A stretch of 64,000 bases of DNA from Psychrobacter sp. ANT_WB68 (GCF_008369115.1 NZ_VOAZ01000001.1:1116001-1180000), one strand, 5' to 3'. Positions 1 through 9,558 are shown, counted from the first letter of the stretch. Program-made: numbers and translations. The notes: generated from the letters alone by a model not told the origin.

Positions 1-78
1 TCAATGTGTCAACCAAGCACTATAACCATCTTGAATCATGCCCAAATTACCCCCATAATCTAACCACTTCCAAATAAT

Positions 79-93
79 AAATAGCCTAAGCAA
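79..93 (+). repeat. Recurring intergenic motif AAATAGCCTAAGCAA, copy 1
   Basis: A 15-bp sequence that also occurs at 6927-6941, 25571-25585 and 25636-25650, with a 12-bp match continuing to 11910 at 11898. All copies read in the same direction. This copy ends two bases before the hrpA start codon, so it occupies the place of its ribosome-binding site, although it is not a good Shine-Dalgarno sequence. Function unknown. Confidence 0.7.
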
Positions 94-95
94 AT

Positions 96-3000
96 ATGCC
101 CAATACTTCTAAGAATGCCGCAGAAACTCCTACTGAAAATATAACCAAACAATTAAGCTCCAATGCCCTTAGCTGCAATGACATCAGCTCTAATAGATCA
201 AGTAAAGCTGCCAACCCAAATAATGATGACTCAAATATCACGGCAAACAGTGATAACGCATCTTCGCACGCTAAGGTTGTCGCTGATTTACCAGTTTTAG
301 CTAAAGATAGCTATTTCCTTAGCCGCTTAGAGCGTGAGCTGGCGCGTGCCGCTGTGGCTAACAGTAAGAGAGATAAGAAAGTTTCTGATAGTAAAGCAGA
401 GGATGAGCTCGCTAAAAAACGTGCGCAGTATGACAAGATAAAAACCCGCTCACAGCAAGCGGTGCAGGCACGTATGGATAGTATCCCAGACAAACTGGCA
501 GAAAAACTAAATCTTGATTTGCCCGTGAGTCAACGTGCTGATGATTTAATCCAAGGTATTATTGACAACCAAGTGATTATCGTCGCAGGTGAGACGGGCT
601 CTGGTAAAACCACCCAATTACCGAAATTAGCAATGCTGGCAGGTCGCGGTATTACAGGACAAATAGGGCATACACAGCCAAGACGACTAGCAGCACGCAG
701 TGTGGCAAACCGTATCGCTGAAGAATTGGGTGAGCAACTCGGTAATACCGTCAGTTTCAAGATTCGTTTTAATGAACAAGGCACCGCGCAATCGGTCGTG
801 AAGCTCATGACTGATGGTATCTTGCTTGCTGAATTGGGGCATGATCGTTTTTTAAGTAAATACGACACCATTATTATTGATGAAGCTCATGAGCGTAGCT
901 TAAATATTGACTTTATTATGGGCTATCTAAAAAAACTACTGCCCAAGCGCCCTGATTTAAAAGTCATAATTACCTCTGCAACGCTTGATACCAAGCGTTT
1001 TAGCGAATACTTTAGCCGTTATGATAATAAGCTAAAACGCAACGTACCTGCGCCGATTTTTAATGTCGAAGGGCGTAGTTTCCCCGTTGAAGTCCGTTAT
1101 CGTCCATTAACTGATGAGCCAGTAAACAGCTCGGATGATGATAGCTACGACGATTTTGAAGAGAATCTGCCACGTGCTGTGGTTGCGGCAGTCGAAGAGT
1201 GCTTTAGCGATGCACAGAATAAAGGTCATGCTGACCAAGCGGATATTTTAATATTTGCCGCGACCGAAGCAGAGATTCGTGAGACGCAAGAGGTACTTGA
1301 GCGTCATGGGCCGAAACACACCGAAGTATTGCCGCTATTTGCACGGCAAACTTACGAAGAGCAGCAGCGTATCTTTCAACCTTCAGGTCGCGGTCGGCGT
1401 ATTGTTATTGCGACCAACGTTGCCGAAACTGCGCTGACCGTACCTGGTATTCGTTATGTGATTGATTTGGGTTTTGCGCGGATATCACGCTATTCGTATC
1501 GCTCGCGCGTACAGCGTTTACCGATTGAAGCTATCTCACAAGCCGCTGCCAATCAGCGTAAAGGGCGTTGTGGTCGTGTCGCACCTGGCGTTTGTATTCG
1601 TCTTTATAGCGAGGAGGATTTTACTGGTCGTCCTGAGTTTACCGAACCTGAGATTTTACGTACCAATCTTGCATCCGTTATTTTACAGATGGCCAATCTG
1701 CGTTTAGGCAGTGTCGATGACTTTGCCTTTATTGAGCCGCCCGATAGCCGCTTGGTTACTGATGGGCATAAATTGCTTGATGAGTTAGGCGCGATTACCT
1801 CTAAAAATGAAGTAACTACCACTAAGCAAACTAACAAGCCCAAAAAAGGTCTTGATCATCTGGTTCTGACACCGACTGGTCAAAAGATGGCACGTATGCC
1901 CATTGATCCAAGGCTAGCACGTATGTTGGTTGCTGGTTCTGACTTTGATTGTATCCGTGAAATGCTCATCGTTGTCGCTGCGCTTGCCGTCCAAGATCCA
2001 CGCGAGCGTCCAGTAAATAAGCGCCAGCAAGCGGATCAAAAGCATGCTGAGTTTCGTCAAGATGACTCTGACTTTTTATTCTATCTGAGCCTGTGGAAAG
2101 CGCTGTTCGAAAAAGATGAAGACGGCAACAAGTTGTCTGGTAATCAGCGTAAGAATTTTACCAAGAAAAACTATCTGAGCTTCCCGCGTGTCCGCGAATG
2201 GAGCCAAACCCATCGTCAGCTGGTACAAATGGTTACTGAGCTGAAGCTGACCGATGTTAAAGATGTACAAACTACTGATAAAGGTAATGATAAAAATACT
2301 TCATTAGAGAATACTACTAGCGACCCTACCGCGATTGAAGATGAAGAACTCAAAGCCGTTAAATATGCCAATTTACATCGCGCGCTATTGACAGGTTTGT
2401 TATCTACGATTGCTCATAAAACCGAAAATCGTGGTGAATACTTAGCGGCTCGCCAACAGAAAGCCAAAATCTTTCCCGCGAGTACGGTGTTTAAACAAGT
2501 GCCGCCTTGGGTCATGGCCTTTGAAGTGGTGGAAACCTCGCAAGTCTTTATGCGTACCGTTGCTAAGATTGAACCAGAATGGATTATCTCAGCGGCAGGC
2601 GACTTATTAAAATATCACTACTTTGAGCCGCATTGGTCGAAAAAGACGGGGCGTGTCAAAGCATACGCACAGATTAGCTTATTTGGTCTGATTATTATTA
2701 GTAAACAGCTGACCAACTATGAGCAAGTGAACTTGGCTGAGTCGCGAGAAATCTTCATCCGTGATGGTTTGGTGACCGGCAATTTAGGTCGGCAAGCGCC
2801 ATTTTTACAGCATAATATGGATAAAATCGCTGATATTGAACGCATCGAAGATAAATTGCGTCGTCGTGATTTATTGGTCGATGAAGAAGCGCTGTATCAG
2901 TTTTATGATAAAAAAATTCCCGAGCATATTGCCAGTCGCAAAGCGTTTGAGGATTGGCGTGCCGAAGTGGAAAAAACCGATGCTAAATATTTATTCTTTA

Positions 3001-4427
3001 CCGATGATGATGTTCTTAATAGCCAAGCGCCAACGACAGGCGATTTCCCAGAAGTTTGGAAATTGGGCGATTTAAAATTACCGCTGCGCTATGTCTTTGA
3101 TCCCTCGAGCGATGATGATGGCGTAACCATTCGCGTACCACTTGTGGCGCTACCGCAGCTTGATGCGATCGAGCTATTGTGGGGTGTACCCGGTTGGCGC
3201 TATGAGCTGGTATTGCAATTGCTCAAGTCATTGCCCAAGGATGTTCGCCGTCAAATCGTACCGATTCCCGACACGGCCGATAGCTTGTTTGATGAATTGC
3301 AGCCCTCTGGTGGTCAAGGCTTGCTTAAGCAGCTATGCCAAGCATTAAATCGTCGCGGCATTATGTCAGTGACTCCAGAGAATTTTAATCCATCTAGTAT
3401 TGATCGCTATTTGCAGCCGCAAATCTGTGTGGTCGATGACAAAAACCGCATTATCGAAAAGGGTCGCGACCTGCAAACGCTGCAAATCCGTCATGCTTCT
3501 GAAACCAGACAAGCGGTGAATGAGCAGCAGGGAACGCACACCGAATTCCCTGAGCATTTCGCCTTCAGCAAAAACCATCATAGCGCAGGCGTTGTGATGA
3601 AGCAGTTTGCTGCCTTGGTTGCTGATGAAGCAGGCGAAGCGGTATCGATTCATCAATATACCGATGTCAATGCAGCGTTGCAGGCGCACCGTATCGGGGT
3701 TTTGACCCTGATTAAAGGTAAGCTGGGTGCTAAGAAGAAACAGCTCACCAGTCAAATAGATAAGATATTTAAATTGGCGTTTGCGCCACTCGGGGATATG
3801 GAAAAGCTGAAAACCATCGTCATCGATGCGGCATTGGATGCGGCGCTTGAAGAGCATTATGTGTTATTTGATCATAGTACCGATTTACCTGAAAGCGCCG
3901 ATGATAGTGCTGTAGCTCTTGCTGAAGAATTGCCCTTTACACCAGAAGAGTATGAAAAAACCTTGGAAGTGGTGGCGGGCAACTTCCTATTGACCGGTCA
4001 AAGTGTGATAAAAACGCTTAAAAATGTCTATACGCGCTGGCAACGTATTCGCCAAAGTTTATTGATGCTTGATCGAGAGATATTTGGTGAATCTATCGAA
4101 GATATTGAAGACCAGTTAGAGGATTTGCAATTGGCTGATTTTGTTTATCGCATGGATTATAGCCATTGGCAGCAGTATCCGCGCTATCTGGAGGCGCTGG
4201 AGATTCGTATCGAACGCCTTGAGCATAATATTGAATCAGATCTTGAAGGTGTCTACGCCCTTGATGTACATATGGAGCGGCTGGCAAATCGTGCCAATGA
4301 TAAAGCCATTAGTGAGTATCGCTGGATGGTTGAGGAATATCGCATTCAGCTTTTCGCGCAACCGATGAAAACCCGTATGGCAGTATCTCCGAAGCGCCTA
4401 AGCAAGATGTGGGACAAAGTGAGTTAG
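96..4427 (+). CDS. hrpA: ATP-dependent RNA helicase HrpA (DEAH box)
   Basis: DEAH-box RNA helicase of 1443 residues. HrpA is known to act in the cytoplasm on mRNA and stalled ribosomes. Visible motifs: Walker A GETGSGKTTQ near residue 166, DEAH within IIIDEAHERS near 260, motif III SATLD, and motif VI QRKGRCGR near residue 490. The OB-fold and long HrpA-specific C-terminal region follow. E. coli HrpA is about 1300 residues. The excess here is mostly an N-terminal extension of about 135 residues, rich in Asn, Ser and charged residues, plus a linker near residues 725-750 rich in Thr and Asn. No convincing ribosome-binding site precedes the ATG, and the extension could be shortened by starting downstream. 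It stands alone and faces aspA across a bidirectional terminator. The family call is secure. Confidence 0.96.
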   Translation: MPNTSKNAAETPTENITKQLSSNALSCNDISSNRSSKAANPNNDDSNITANSDNASSHAKVVADLPVLAKDSYFLSRLERELARAAVANSKRDKKVSDSKAEDELAKKRAQYDKIKTRSQQAVQARMDSIPDKLAEKLNLDLPVSQRADDLIQGIIDNQVIIVAGETGSGKTTQLPKLAMLAGRGITGQIGHTQPRRLAARSVANRIAEELGEQLGNTVSFKIRFNEQGTAQSVVKLMTDGILLAELGHDRFLSKYDTIIIDEAHERSLNIDFIMGYLKKLLPKRPDLKVIITSATLDTKRFSEYFSRYDNKLKRNVPAPIFNVEGRSFPVEVRYRPLTDEPVNSSDDDSYDDFEENLPRAVVAAVEECFSDAQNKGHADQADILIFAATEAEIRETQEVLERHGPKHTEVLPLFARQTYEEQQRIFQPSGRGRRIVIATNVAETALTVPGIRYVIDLGFARISRYSYRSRVQRLPIEAISQAAANQRKGRCGRVAPGVCIRLYSEEDFTGRPEFTEPEILRTNLASVILQMANLRLGSVDDFAFIEPPDSRLVTDGHKLLDELGAITSKNEVTTTKQTNKPKKGLDHLVLTPTGQKMARMPIDPRLARMLVAGSDFDCIREMLIVVAALAVQDPRERPVNKRQQADQKHAEFRQDDSDFLFYLSLWKALFEKDEDGNKLSGNQRKNFTKKNYLSFPRVREWSQTHRQLVQMVTELKLTDVKDVQTTDKGNDKNTSLENTTSDPTAIEDEELKAVKYANLHRALLTGLLSTIAHKTENRGEYLAARQQKAKIFPASTVFKQVPPWVMAFEVVETSQVFMRTVAKIEPEWIISAAGDLLKYHYFEPHWSKKTGRVKAYAQISLFGLIIISKQLTNYEQVNLAESREIFIRDGLVTGNLGRQAPFLQHNMDKIADIERIEDKLRRRDLLVDEEALYQFYDKKIPEHIASRKAFEDWRAEVEKTDAKYLFFTDDDVLNSQAPTTGDFPEVWKLGDLKLPLRYVFDPSSDDDGVTIRVPLVALPQLDAIELLWGVPGWRYELVLQLLKSLPKDVRRQIVPIPDTADSLFDELQPSGGQGLLKQLCQALNRRGIMSVTPENFNPSSIDRYLQPQICVVDDKNRIIEKGRDLQTLQIRHASETRQAVNEQQGTHTEFPEHFAFSKNHHSAGVVMKQFAALVADEAGEAVSIHQYTDVNAALQAHRIGVLTLIKGKLGAKKKQLTSQIDKIFKLAFAPLGDMEKLKTIVIDAALDAALEEHYVLFDHSTDLPESADDSAVALAEELPFTPEEYEKTLEVVAGNFLLTGQSVIKTLKNVYTRWQRIRQSLLMLDREIFGESIEDIEDQLEDLQLADFVYRMDYSHWQQYPRYLEALEIRIERLEHNIESDLEGVYALDVHMERLANRANDKAISEYRWMVEEYRIQLFAQPMKTRMAVSPKRLSKMWDKVS

Positions 4428-4566
4428 GATTAGTGTTTGGAGGTTAGCTAATGCTAATCTCCCGATTTAAAATTCTTGTAAAAGGTTATAGTCATGATAT
4501 ATACAATTTACTTATGTCAGACTTTTTAGAGTTTAACTAAGATGAGACTATAAATACTAATAAGAC

Positions 4567-4606
4567 AAAAAAAGGCTGGATTAGCAATCGCTAACCCAGC
4601 CTTTTT
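4567..4606. terminator. Bidirectional intrinsic terminator between hrpA and aspA
   Basis: Stem of about 16 bp with arms AAAAAGGCTGG-TTAGC and GCTAAC-CCAGCCTTTTT around a short loop. It has A and T runs on both sides, so it can stop transcription from both convergent genes. Confidence 0.85.
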
Positions 4607-4623
4607 ATTCAGCTAAAGACAAA

Positions 4624-6036
4624 TTATAGTAAGGCCCTAACTTTTGGATAAACCATATTGGCAGGAGACAAGATGTCATCTAGCGTCTCTTTATCCATCA
4701 GTTTTTCTTCTAATACGATGTCATACACACTACCACCAGTCTCTTGCGCTCTTCTTGCGACAAAAGAAGACGCGTCATAACCAAGATGTGGGTTTAGTGC
4801 AGTGACCAGTCCGATATTATTGAATACCTCGACGCTACAAGCCTCATTATTCATCATCAGACCATCGATACAGCGCGTGGCAAACATCTCACAGATATTG
4901 GCAAGCATGCTCATACCGGTAAACAAGTTAAAGGCAATCACTGGCTCAAAAACGTTTAGCTGTAGCTGACCGTTTTCTGACGCCATAGCGATGGTATGAT
5001 CGATACCCATCACATGGAAGCAAGCTTGGTTCACCACTTCTGGGATAACAGGGTTTACTTTACCGGGCATAATTGAGCTACCAGGCTGCATTTCAGGCAA
5101 GCGATATTGCGCTAAACCGGCACGCGGACCAGAAGACTGCAAACGTAAATCATGGGCAATCTTAGATAAACGGGCAGCAAAAAGACGTAAGTTGCCAGAC
5201 AGGGCAACATAAGCACTGGTGTCTTGCGTGGCTTCAATCAAGTCTTCGGCGATATAGTAAGGTCTGCCAGTCAACTCGGATAAGCTCTTGGCAACCTCTT
5301 CCGAATAGCCAGCTGGGGCATTCAAACCCGTACCAATCGCCGTACCGCCCATATTGATTTCATGAAATAGCGCACGAGTAGATTCGATGCGATCCATCTC
5401 TTTTCTGATCATGGTTGCAAAGGCATTAAACTCTTGACCTGCGGTCATAGGTACGGCATCTTGCAAATGGGTACGCCCCATTTTTAATTGATCGGCAAGC
5501 TCAATGCTTTTTTTCTTAAGGCTGGTATGTAATATTGCCATCTTATCTAATAAGCGCACGCAGTAATCATCTAAAGCGACATTCATCGCCGTAGGGTAGG
5601 CGTCGTTGGTCGATTGTGACAGGTTGACATCGTTATTCGGATGAACATGCTGATAATCGCCTTTCTCATAGCCTAGAATTTCTAGCGCTCGATTGGCAAT
5701 TACCTCATTGGCATTCATATTGGTTGAAGTACCTGCGCCACCTTGGAACATGTCAACAATAAACTGGTCGTGATATTTATTATCGATTAAGTCATCGCAC
5801 GCTGCTGCAATAGCATCTTTAACCGTATCATTTAGTACGCCCACTTTATTATTGGCAATAGCCGCCGCCTTTTTAACGGTGGCAAAAGCACGAATAAAGG
5901 TAGAAAACTGATTTAAGCGTACACCACTGACGGTGAAGTTTTCAAAAGCACGTAAAGTTTGGATGCCATAGTAAGCATCAGCAGGAACGTCACGATAGCC
6001 GAGTAGGTCATGTTCTTGGCGAGTAGCAGTAGTCAT
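4624..6036 (-). CDS. aspA: Aspartate ammonia-lyase (aspartase)
   Basis: Converts L-aspartate to fumarate and ammonia, linking amino acid catabolism to the TCA cycle as a cytoplasmic homotetramer. The 470-residue length is typical. The fumarase/aspartase signature GSSIMPGKVNP is present near residue 317, with GRTHLQDA near 190 and TSTNMNANEV near 100, all active-site segments of the superfamily. Aspartase is preferred over class II fumarase because of the N-terminal segment (LLGYRDVPADAYYGIQTLRA) and the overall pattern. The start has a good AAGGAAT site eight bases upstream. A perfect 9-bp inverted repeat lies about 50 bp upstream in the leader. Confidence 0.93.
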   Translation of the reverse strand: MTTATRQEHDLLGYRDVPADAYYGIQTLRAFENFTVSGVRLNQFSTFIRAFATVKKAAAIANNKVGVLNDTVKDAIAAACDDLIDNKYHDQFIVDMFQGGAGTSTNMNANEVIANRALEILGYEKGDYQHVHPNNDVNLSQSTNDAYPTAMNVALDDYCVRLLDKMAILHTSLKKKSIELADQLKMGRTHLQDAVPMTAGQEFNAFATMIRKEMDRIESTRALFHEINMGGTAIGTGLNAPAGYSEEVAKSLSELTGRPYYIAEDLIEATQDTSAYVALSGNLRLFAARLSKIAHDLRLQSSGPRAGLAQYRLPEMQPGSSIMPGKVNPVIPEVVNQACFHVMGIDHTIAMASENGQLQLNVFEPVIAFNLFTGMSMLANICEMFATRCIDGLMMNNEACSVEVFNNIGLVTALNPHLGYDASSFVARRAQETGGSVYDIVLEEKLMDKETLDDILSPANMVYPKVRALL

Positions 6037-6423
6037 TCAATAAAATTCCTTCAATAAAAAGCCCTGATTAAGACGCAGTTAGACCGTCATTTCTTAAAAT
6101 GACGGCTGTTGCATCACATTGGTAAAGTTGTATTGCTTGCCATGTGCTAATCGGCTTAACCGCTAGTAAGTGTAATAGCATAAGCGATTAGCAAAGATAA
6201 GTGCTGATATAAGCACGAGTAAAAATATAGGCAGGTATCTACTGTACTATGTTTGGGTGATTAAAGCGATAAGACGTTACGCACTAGGTGTCTTAAGGTC
6301 CTCATAATCTGACTAAAAAGTAATAAAATCATAAAGCTGTAAAATTGTAAATTAAAAAGCAAAGACAATGCGATTCTATCTTTGCTCTAATTATTATTCA
6401 CATTTTAAGTTTCAGGTTTCGCA
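6037..6423. other. Intergenic region upstream of aspA
   Basis: About 390 bp between aspA and the small membrane protein gene, both on the minus strand. Apart from the inverted repeat at 6084-6105 I see no open frame, RNA or terminator that I can support. It probably holds the aspA promoter. Confidence 0.5.
6084..6105. promoter_or_regulatory. Perfect inverted repeat in the aspA leader
   Basis: CCGTCATTT and AAATGACGG separated by four bases, 48 bp upstream of the aspA start. There is no T run on either side, so it is not a terminator. An operator or an mRNA leader hairpin is more likely. The regulator is unknown. Confidence 0.45.
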
Positions 6424-6759
6424 TTAGGGCTTCGCTCTTATATTTTCTGTAATTACGCCCATGCCATAGAAAAATAATGCGATAAGCGTCAATGCGACGA
6501 TAAACGGCGTCAATAGCCAAATTACAATATTAATTAGCAAGGACGCTAATAATCCATTAAAGATAATGGTGTGGGGTGCGATCAAATCGCTAACGACATC
6601 GACTGCACGTTTAGCAATCGGAAAGAGCAGGGTGCTAATAGCCAAAAAATAGAGATACTTTGCGAAGTCAGGATTGCTTGAGAGGACAATGAAGTAAAAG
6701 CCTAAGTAATAGGTAATACCTAGCGCCCAACATTTGAGAGTGTAGCTTAAACGGATCAT
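6424..6759 (-). CDS. Small integral membrane protein of unknown function
   Basis: Protein of 111 residues that is nearly all hydrophobic. Three or four membrane segments can be read (about residues 8-28, 35-50, 64-85 and 86-104), separated by a short polar stretch around KRAVDVVSDL, and it ends in the basic tail ENIRAKP. I do not recognise the family. The start has a very strong GGGAGGAAG ribosome-binding site, so the gene is probably translated well. It is divergent from the methyltransferase at 6966, and the two share an extremely AT-rich promoter region. Its position gives no functional clue. Confidence 0.7.
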   Translation of the reverse strand: MIRLSYTLKCWALGITYYLGFYFIVLSSNPDFAKYLYFLAISTLLFPIAKRAVDVVSDLIAPHTIIFNGLLASLLINIVIWLLTPFIVALTLIALFFYGMGVITENIRAKP

Positions 6760-6789
6760 GTGACTTCCTCCCCAAATATGCTGGTGATT

Positions 6790-6930
6790 TTACGCGCTAT
6801 TAAAAGCGCTATAATAAATGCGATATAATGAATATATATTATATGTTATATTATGAATATATGAGTGAAGTCAATGGTTTTCTGCGTTAACCGCATGTTT
6901 AATCACTACGCCTATAAATAATTTAAAAAT
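6790..6930. promoter_or_regulatory. Divergent AT-rich promoter region
   Basis: Shared upstream region of the membrane protein and the methyltransferase. It holds TATAAT at 6810-6815 and 6824-6829, the short inverted repeat GCGCT/AGCGC near 6794-6809, and two near-copies of TAATGAATATAT about 25 bp apart. I cannot assign -35 boxes with confidence. Confidence 0.35.
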
Positions 6931-6941
6931 AGCCTAAGCAA
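6927..6941 (+). repeat. Recurring intergenic motif AAATAGCCTAAGCAA, copy 2
   Basis: Exact copy, 24 bp upstream of the methyltransferase start codon and therefore in its presumed 5' untranslated region. Confidence 0.7.
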
Positions 6942-6965
6942 AAATAGATAAAGAAGGATTAAAAT

Positions 6966-7583
6966 ATGTGGAACGAGCGCTATAACGAAGCAGAGTATGT
7001 CTTTGGTACAAAACCTAATGATTTTTTGAGAGATGAGTTTCGGAAGATAACATCAGGTGGCAGGGTTTTATGTTTGGCTGAAGGTGAAGGTAGGAATGCG
7101 GTGTTTTTGGCGGAGCAAGGATACCAAGTGACTGCCATGGACTTATCTGATGTGGGTTTAAACAAAGCACTACAGCTAGCTAGAGATAGAGGCGTTGATA
7201 TCATCACTCAAGTTGCCGATTTAGCCGACTATGAGTTTGGTGAAGCACAGTGGGATGGTATTGTTTCTATCTGGGCGCATTTGCCAAAAGAAGTACGCCA
7301 GCGCGTTTATGCACAGATTGCACCGGCACTCAAGCCAAATGGTGTGTTTATCCTTGAAGCTTATACAGAGCAGCAACTGACCATGGAGGCAATCGGTGGT
7401 CCACCGGCTACGCAAAAAGAGCGCTTTAGTTCGTTAGCAATCTTGCGTAGCGAGTTGGCAGACCTCGAAGAAATAACGGGTATGGAAAAGCAGCGCATAA
7501 TTTCTGAAGGTAAGCGTCATCAAGGTTTAAGTGCAGTAGTACAGTTTATTGCCAAAAAAACACCCAACCAATTATCCAGTTAA
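6966..7583 (+). CDS. Class I SAM-dependent methyltransferase, small TehB-like type
   Basis: Cytoplasmic methyltransferase of 205 residues. It has motif I as VLCLAEGEGRNA near residue 34 (E-G-E-G-R-N in place of the usual GxGxG) and an acidic residue ending strand 2 (TAMDLS near 58). A motif IV-like stretch, WDGIVSIWAHLP, lies near 96, followed by LKPNGVFILEAY near 122. The start MWNERY and the motif-I variant are typical of a family annotated near TehB and thiopurine methyltransferases, but the substrate cannot be told from sequence. An AGAAGGAT ribosome-binding site supports the start. It is transcribed alone. Confidence 0.8.
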   Translation: MWNERYNEAEYVFGTKPNDFLRDEFRKITSGGRVLCLAEGEGRNAVFLAEQGYQVTAMDLSDVGLNKALQLARDRGVDIITQVADLADYEFGEAQWDGIVSIWAHLPKEVRQRVYAQIAPALKPNGVFILEAYTEQQLTMEAIGGPPATQKERFSSLAILRSELADLEEITGMEKQRIISEGKRHQGLSAVVQFIAKKTPNQLSS

Positions 7584-7775
7584 CCAATAACCTTTGGCGC
7601 TAAATAAATAGAAAAATGCTTTAGATCACATATAACGTCGATACCTGTTGGCTTAGGTCTGTCATGTAAATAATCCTTAAAACGTCGTAGTTCCTGCACG
7701 ATATTTCCTTACAAACATTAATTTAGGCACTAATTCATAAACGTGCTTGTCAGTTTTGATAATACAGCTATATGT

Positions 7776-8666
7776 TTATGGACATAAATAGTGAGCTGGC
7801 GATTCACTTGAAGTATTTAATTCAGCACTCGGACTGACGCCAAATAACCGTTTATATTCTCGGCTAAACTGACTTGGGCTTTCATAACCGACTTGCATAG
7901 CGATTTGGGCAATTTGAGCGTCGTTTGCTTGAATCAGTCGTCTTGCTTCCATCAAACGTAGACTCTTTTGATATTGTAGCGGGCTTAACTGAGTAATATC
8001 TTTAAAGTGCTGGTGGAAGCTCGACACACTCATGCCGCAGCGACTGGCCAATTCTTCTATGACAATTACCTCATTTAAATGCGTCTTTATCCAATCGGTA
8101 GCTTGGGTAATACGGTGCGTATGGCTGCCATTGACTACTAGTTGGCGCAATTTATTGCCTTGCTCTGCTATAAGCAGGCGATAGTAAATTTCTTGCTGAA
8201 TTAATGAAGCAAGAAACTCAATATCGTTTGGATAATCAAGCAAGTGTATAAGGCGCTCAAACGCCGCCATTATAGTACTGTCTAATTGCCACTTTATTCC
8301 TAAATGACCTTCAGCGTTAGGTTGTTTAGGCGGTGTTTTTACTAAAACCTCACTAATCAGGGCAAGGTTTAATTTCATAGATAGCACGATGACCGGACGC
8401 TCTACCGAAGCATGCTTTATGTGCATGCTTAAAGGAATATTAACTGGGCAAAACATTAGATCGCTCTTATCAAATCTCTGGCAGTCGGCACCCAAATAAA
8501 TCTCACGCGCACCTTGTAAAACGATGCAGATACTAGGTTCTTGAATATAGCTGACGGCTTTACTGGGTTTATCAGCACAGTAAAAAAACAAACCTGGAAT
8601 ATTAGATTCGATGGTTTTGTTTCTAGGCAATATCGACAGTAGTTGCTCAATGGTTGATTGGTTCAT
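7776..8666 (-). CDS. AraC-family transcriptional regulator
   Basis: DNA-binding regulator of 296 residues. The N-terminal half is a cupin-like AraC_N sensor domain (about residues 20-160). The C-terminal half (about 185-285) holds the two helix-turn-helix motifs of AraC/XylS proteins: VIEELASRCGMSVSSFHQHF and IAQIAMQVGYESPSQFSREY, ending in GVSP. It is divergent from the Ohr gene with 184 bp between start codons. That spacer holds a 21-bp-spaced direct repeat, the usual geometry for AraC half-sites. I infer that it controls ohr and perhaps itself. The inducer is unknown. Confidence 0.9.
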   Translation of the reverse strand: MNQSTIEQLLSILPRNKTIESNIPGLFFYCADKPSKAVSYIQEPSICIVLQGAREIYLGADCQRFDKSDLMFCPVNIPLSMHIKHASVERPVIVLSMKLNLALISEVLVKTPPKQPNAEGHLGIKWQLDSTIMAAFERLIHLLDYPNDIEFLASLIQQEIYYRLLIAEQGNKLRQLVVNGSHTHRITQATDWIKTHLNEVIVIEELASRCGMSVSSFHQHFKDITQLSPLQYQKSLRLMEARRLIQANDAQIAQIAMQVGYESPSQFSREYKRLFGVSPSAELNTSSESPAHYLCP

Positions 8667-8702
8667 TAGGTTTTCTTATTTTATGCAATTGCTCGATACT
8701 AT

Positions 8703-8732
8703 AGATGTTTGTAGGATTGGGCAAGACGTTTG
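8703..8732 (+). promoter_or_regulatory. Candidate AraC-type operator, direct repeat AGAyGTTTG
   Basis: AGATGTTTG at 8703 and AGACGTTTG at 8724 are spaced exactly 21 bp start to start (two helical turns). They lie 36 bp or more upstream of a TATACT -10 box at 8767-8772 that lacks a good -35 box. This is the arrangement expected of an activator-dependent promoter. The binding protein is inferred to be the adjacent AraC regulator. Confidence 0.45.
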
Positions 8733-8850
8733 GAGCTATGTTCTAACAGATTGTCTCGCTGACTCTTATACTAGCCTTATTGAGACTAATGCAGCCTCAT
8801 TACTGATTTAATCAAATTTTTTTTAAATAAAACATCATAAGGACTACATA

Positions 8851-9264
8851 ATGAAAATATTTTATAAAACTCGCGCCACTGCAACGGGCGGTCGTTCTGG
8901 TCATACCGGTCTTGACGATGGTTCATTAGGTTTTGATTTGGTTTCTTTTCAAGAGCAAGATAAAGAAGGGGTCAATCCAGAACAGCTTTTTGCCATGGGT
9001 TACGCGGCTTGTTTTGATAGCGCTTTAAATATGACGGCGCAGCAAATGAAACTGCCTATCACTGCTTCAAAAACCTCGACCCAAGTTGGTATTGGTATGA
9101 AGGCCGATGGCAGCTATAACTTAGATATCGATTTGTACGTTGAGGTGTCTGGTATCGATGAAGCACAAGCGCAAACGCTTATTGAAGCTGCTCATCAAGT
9201 CTGCCCGTACTCCAATGCCACTCGCGGTAATGTCGATGCACGTTTGCATGTGACGGTTGTTTAA
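8851..9264 (+). CDS. ohr: Organic hydroperoxide resistance protein, Ohr/OsmC family
   Basis: Thiol peroxidase of 137 residues that reduces organic and fatty-acid hydroperoxides. It normally acts as a cytoplasmic homodimer recycled by lipoylated proteins. Both catalytic cysteines are present in family context: GYAACFDSAL near residue 50 (peroxidatic) and AHQVCPYSNATRGN near 115 (resolving). The conserved Arg after the N-terminal strands and the Glu of NPEQLF are also present. The length is typical of Ohr. An AAGGAC ribosome-binding site supports the start. The usual MarR-type OhrR repressor is not next to it; an AraC-type regulator is divergent instead. Confidence 0.93.
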   Translation: MKIFYKTRATATGGRSGHTGLDDGSLGFDLVSFQEQDKEGVNPEQLFAMGYAACFDSALNMTAQQMKLPITASKTSTQVGIGMKADGSYNLDIDLYVEVSGIDEAQAQTLIEAAHQVCPYSNATRGNVDARLHVTVV

Positions 9265-9458
9265 GCAGAATTGATGCTGACTAAGTATTAACTGATAGCT
9301 ATTACCGAATAGCAATTATCTAATAACTATAAAAAAATATAAAAATAATAATACTTTCAACTGCTTGGGTATATAAAGTATTCAAGCAGCTTTTTAATGA
9401 GTGATGCAATTTTCATAATTAAAATCAAATTATTAAATACAAAAAATGAGTTGCGTAC

Positions 9459-9495
9459 AAAAAAGAGCCAGTAGTTTGACTACTGGCTCTTTTTT
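9459..9495. terminator. Bidirectional terminator between ohr and a lipoprotein gene
   Basis: AAAAAAGAGCCAGTAG and its exact complement flank a TTTGA loop. T runs lie on both sides, serving the convergent genes. Confidence 0.88.
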
Positions 9496-9558
9496 TAAAT
9501 AGATTTAAGTAAAAATACAGATTTTACTTAAGTAACTACCAGTTATTATTTATGGTTA

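Noticed and set aside
3366..3857. 163-codon minus-strand frame inside hrpA
   Set aside because: Composition is that of a reverse-frame shadow, and it lies wholly in the conserved HrpA C-terminal region.
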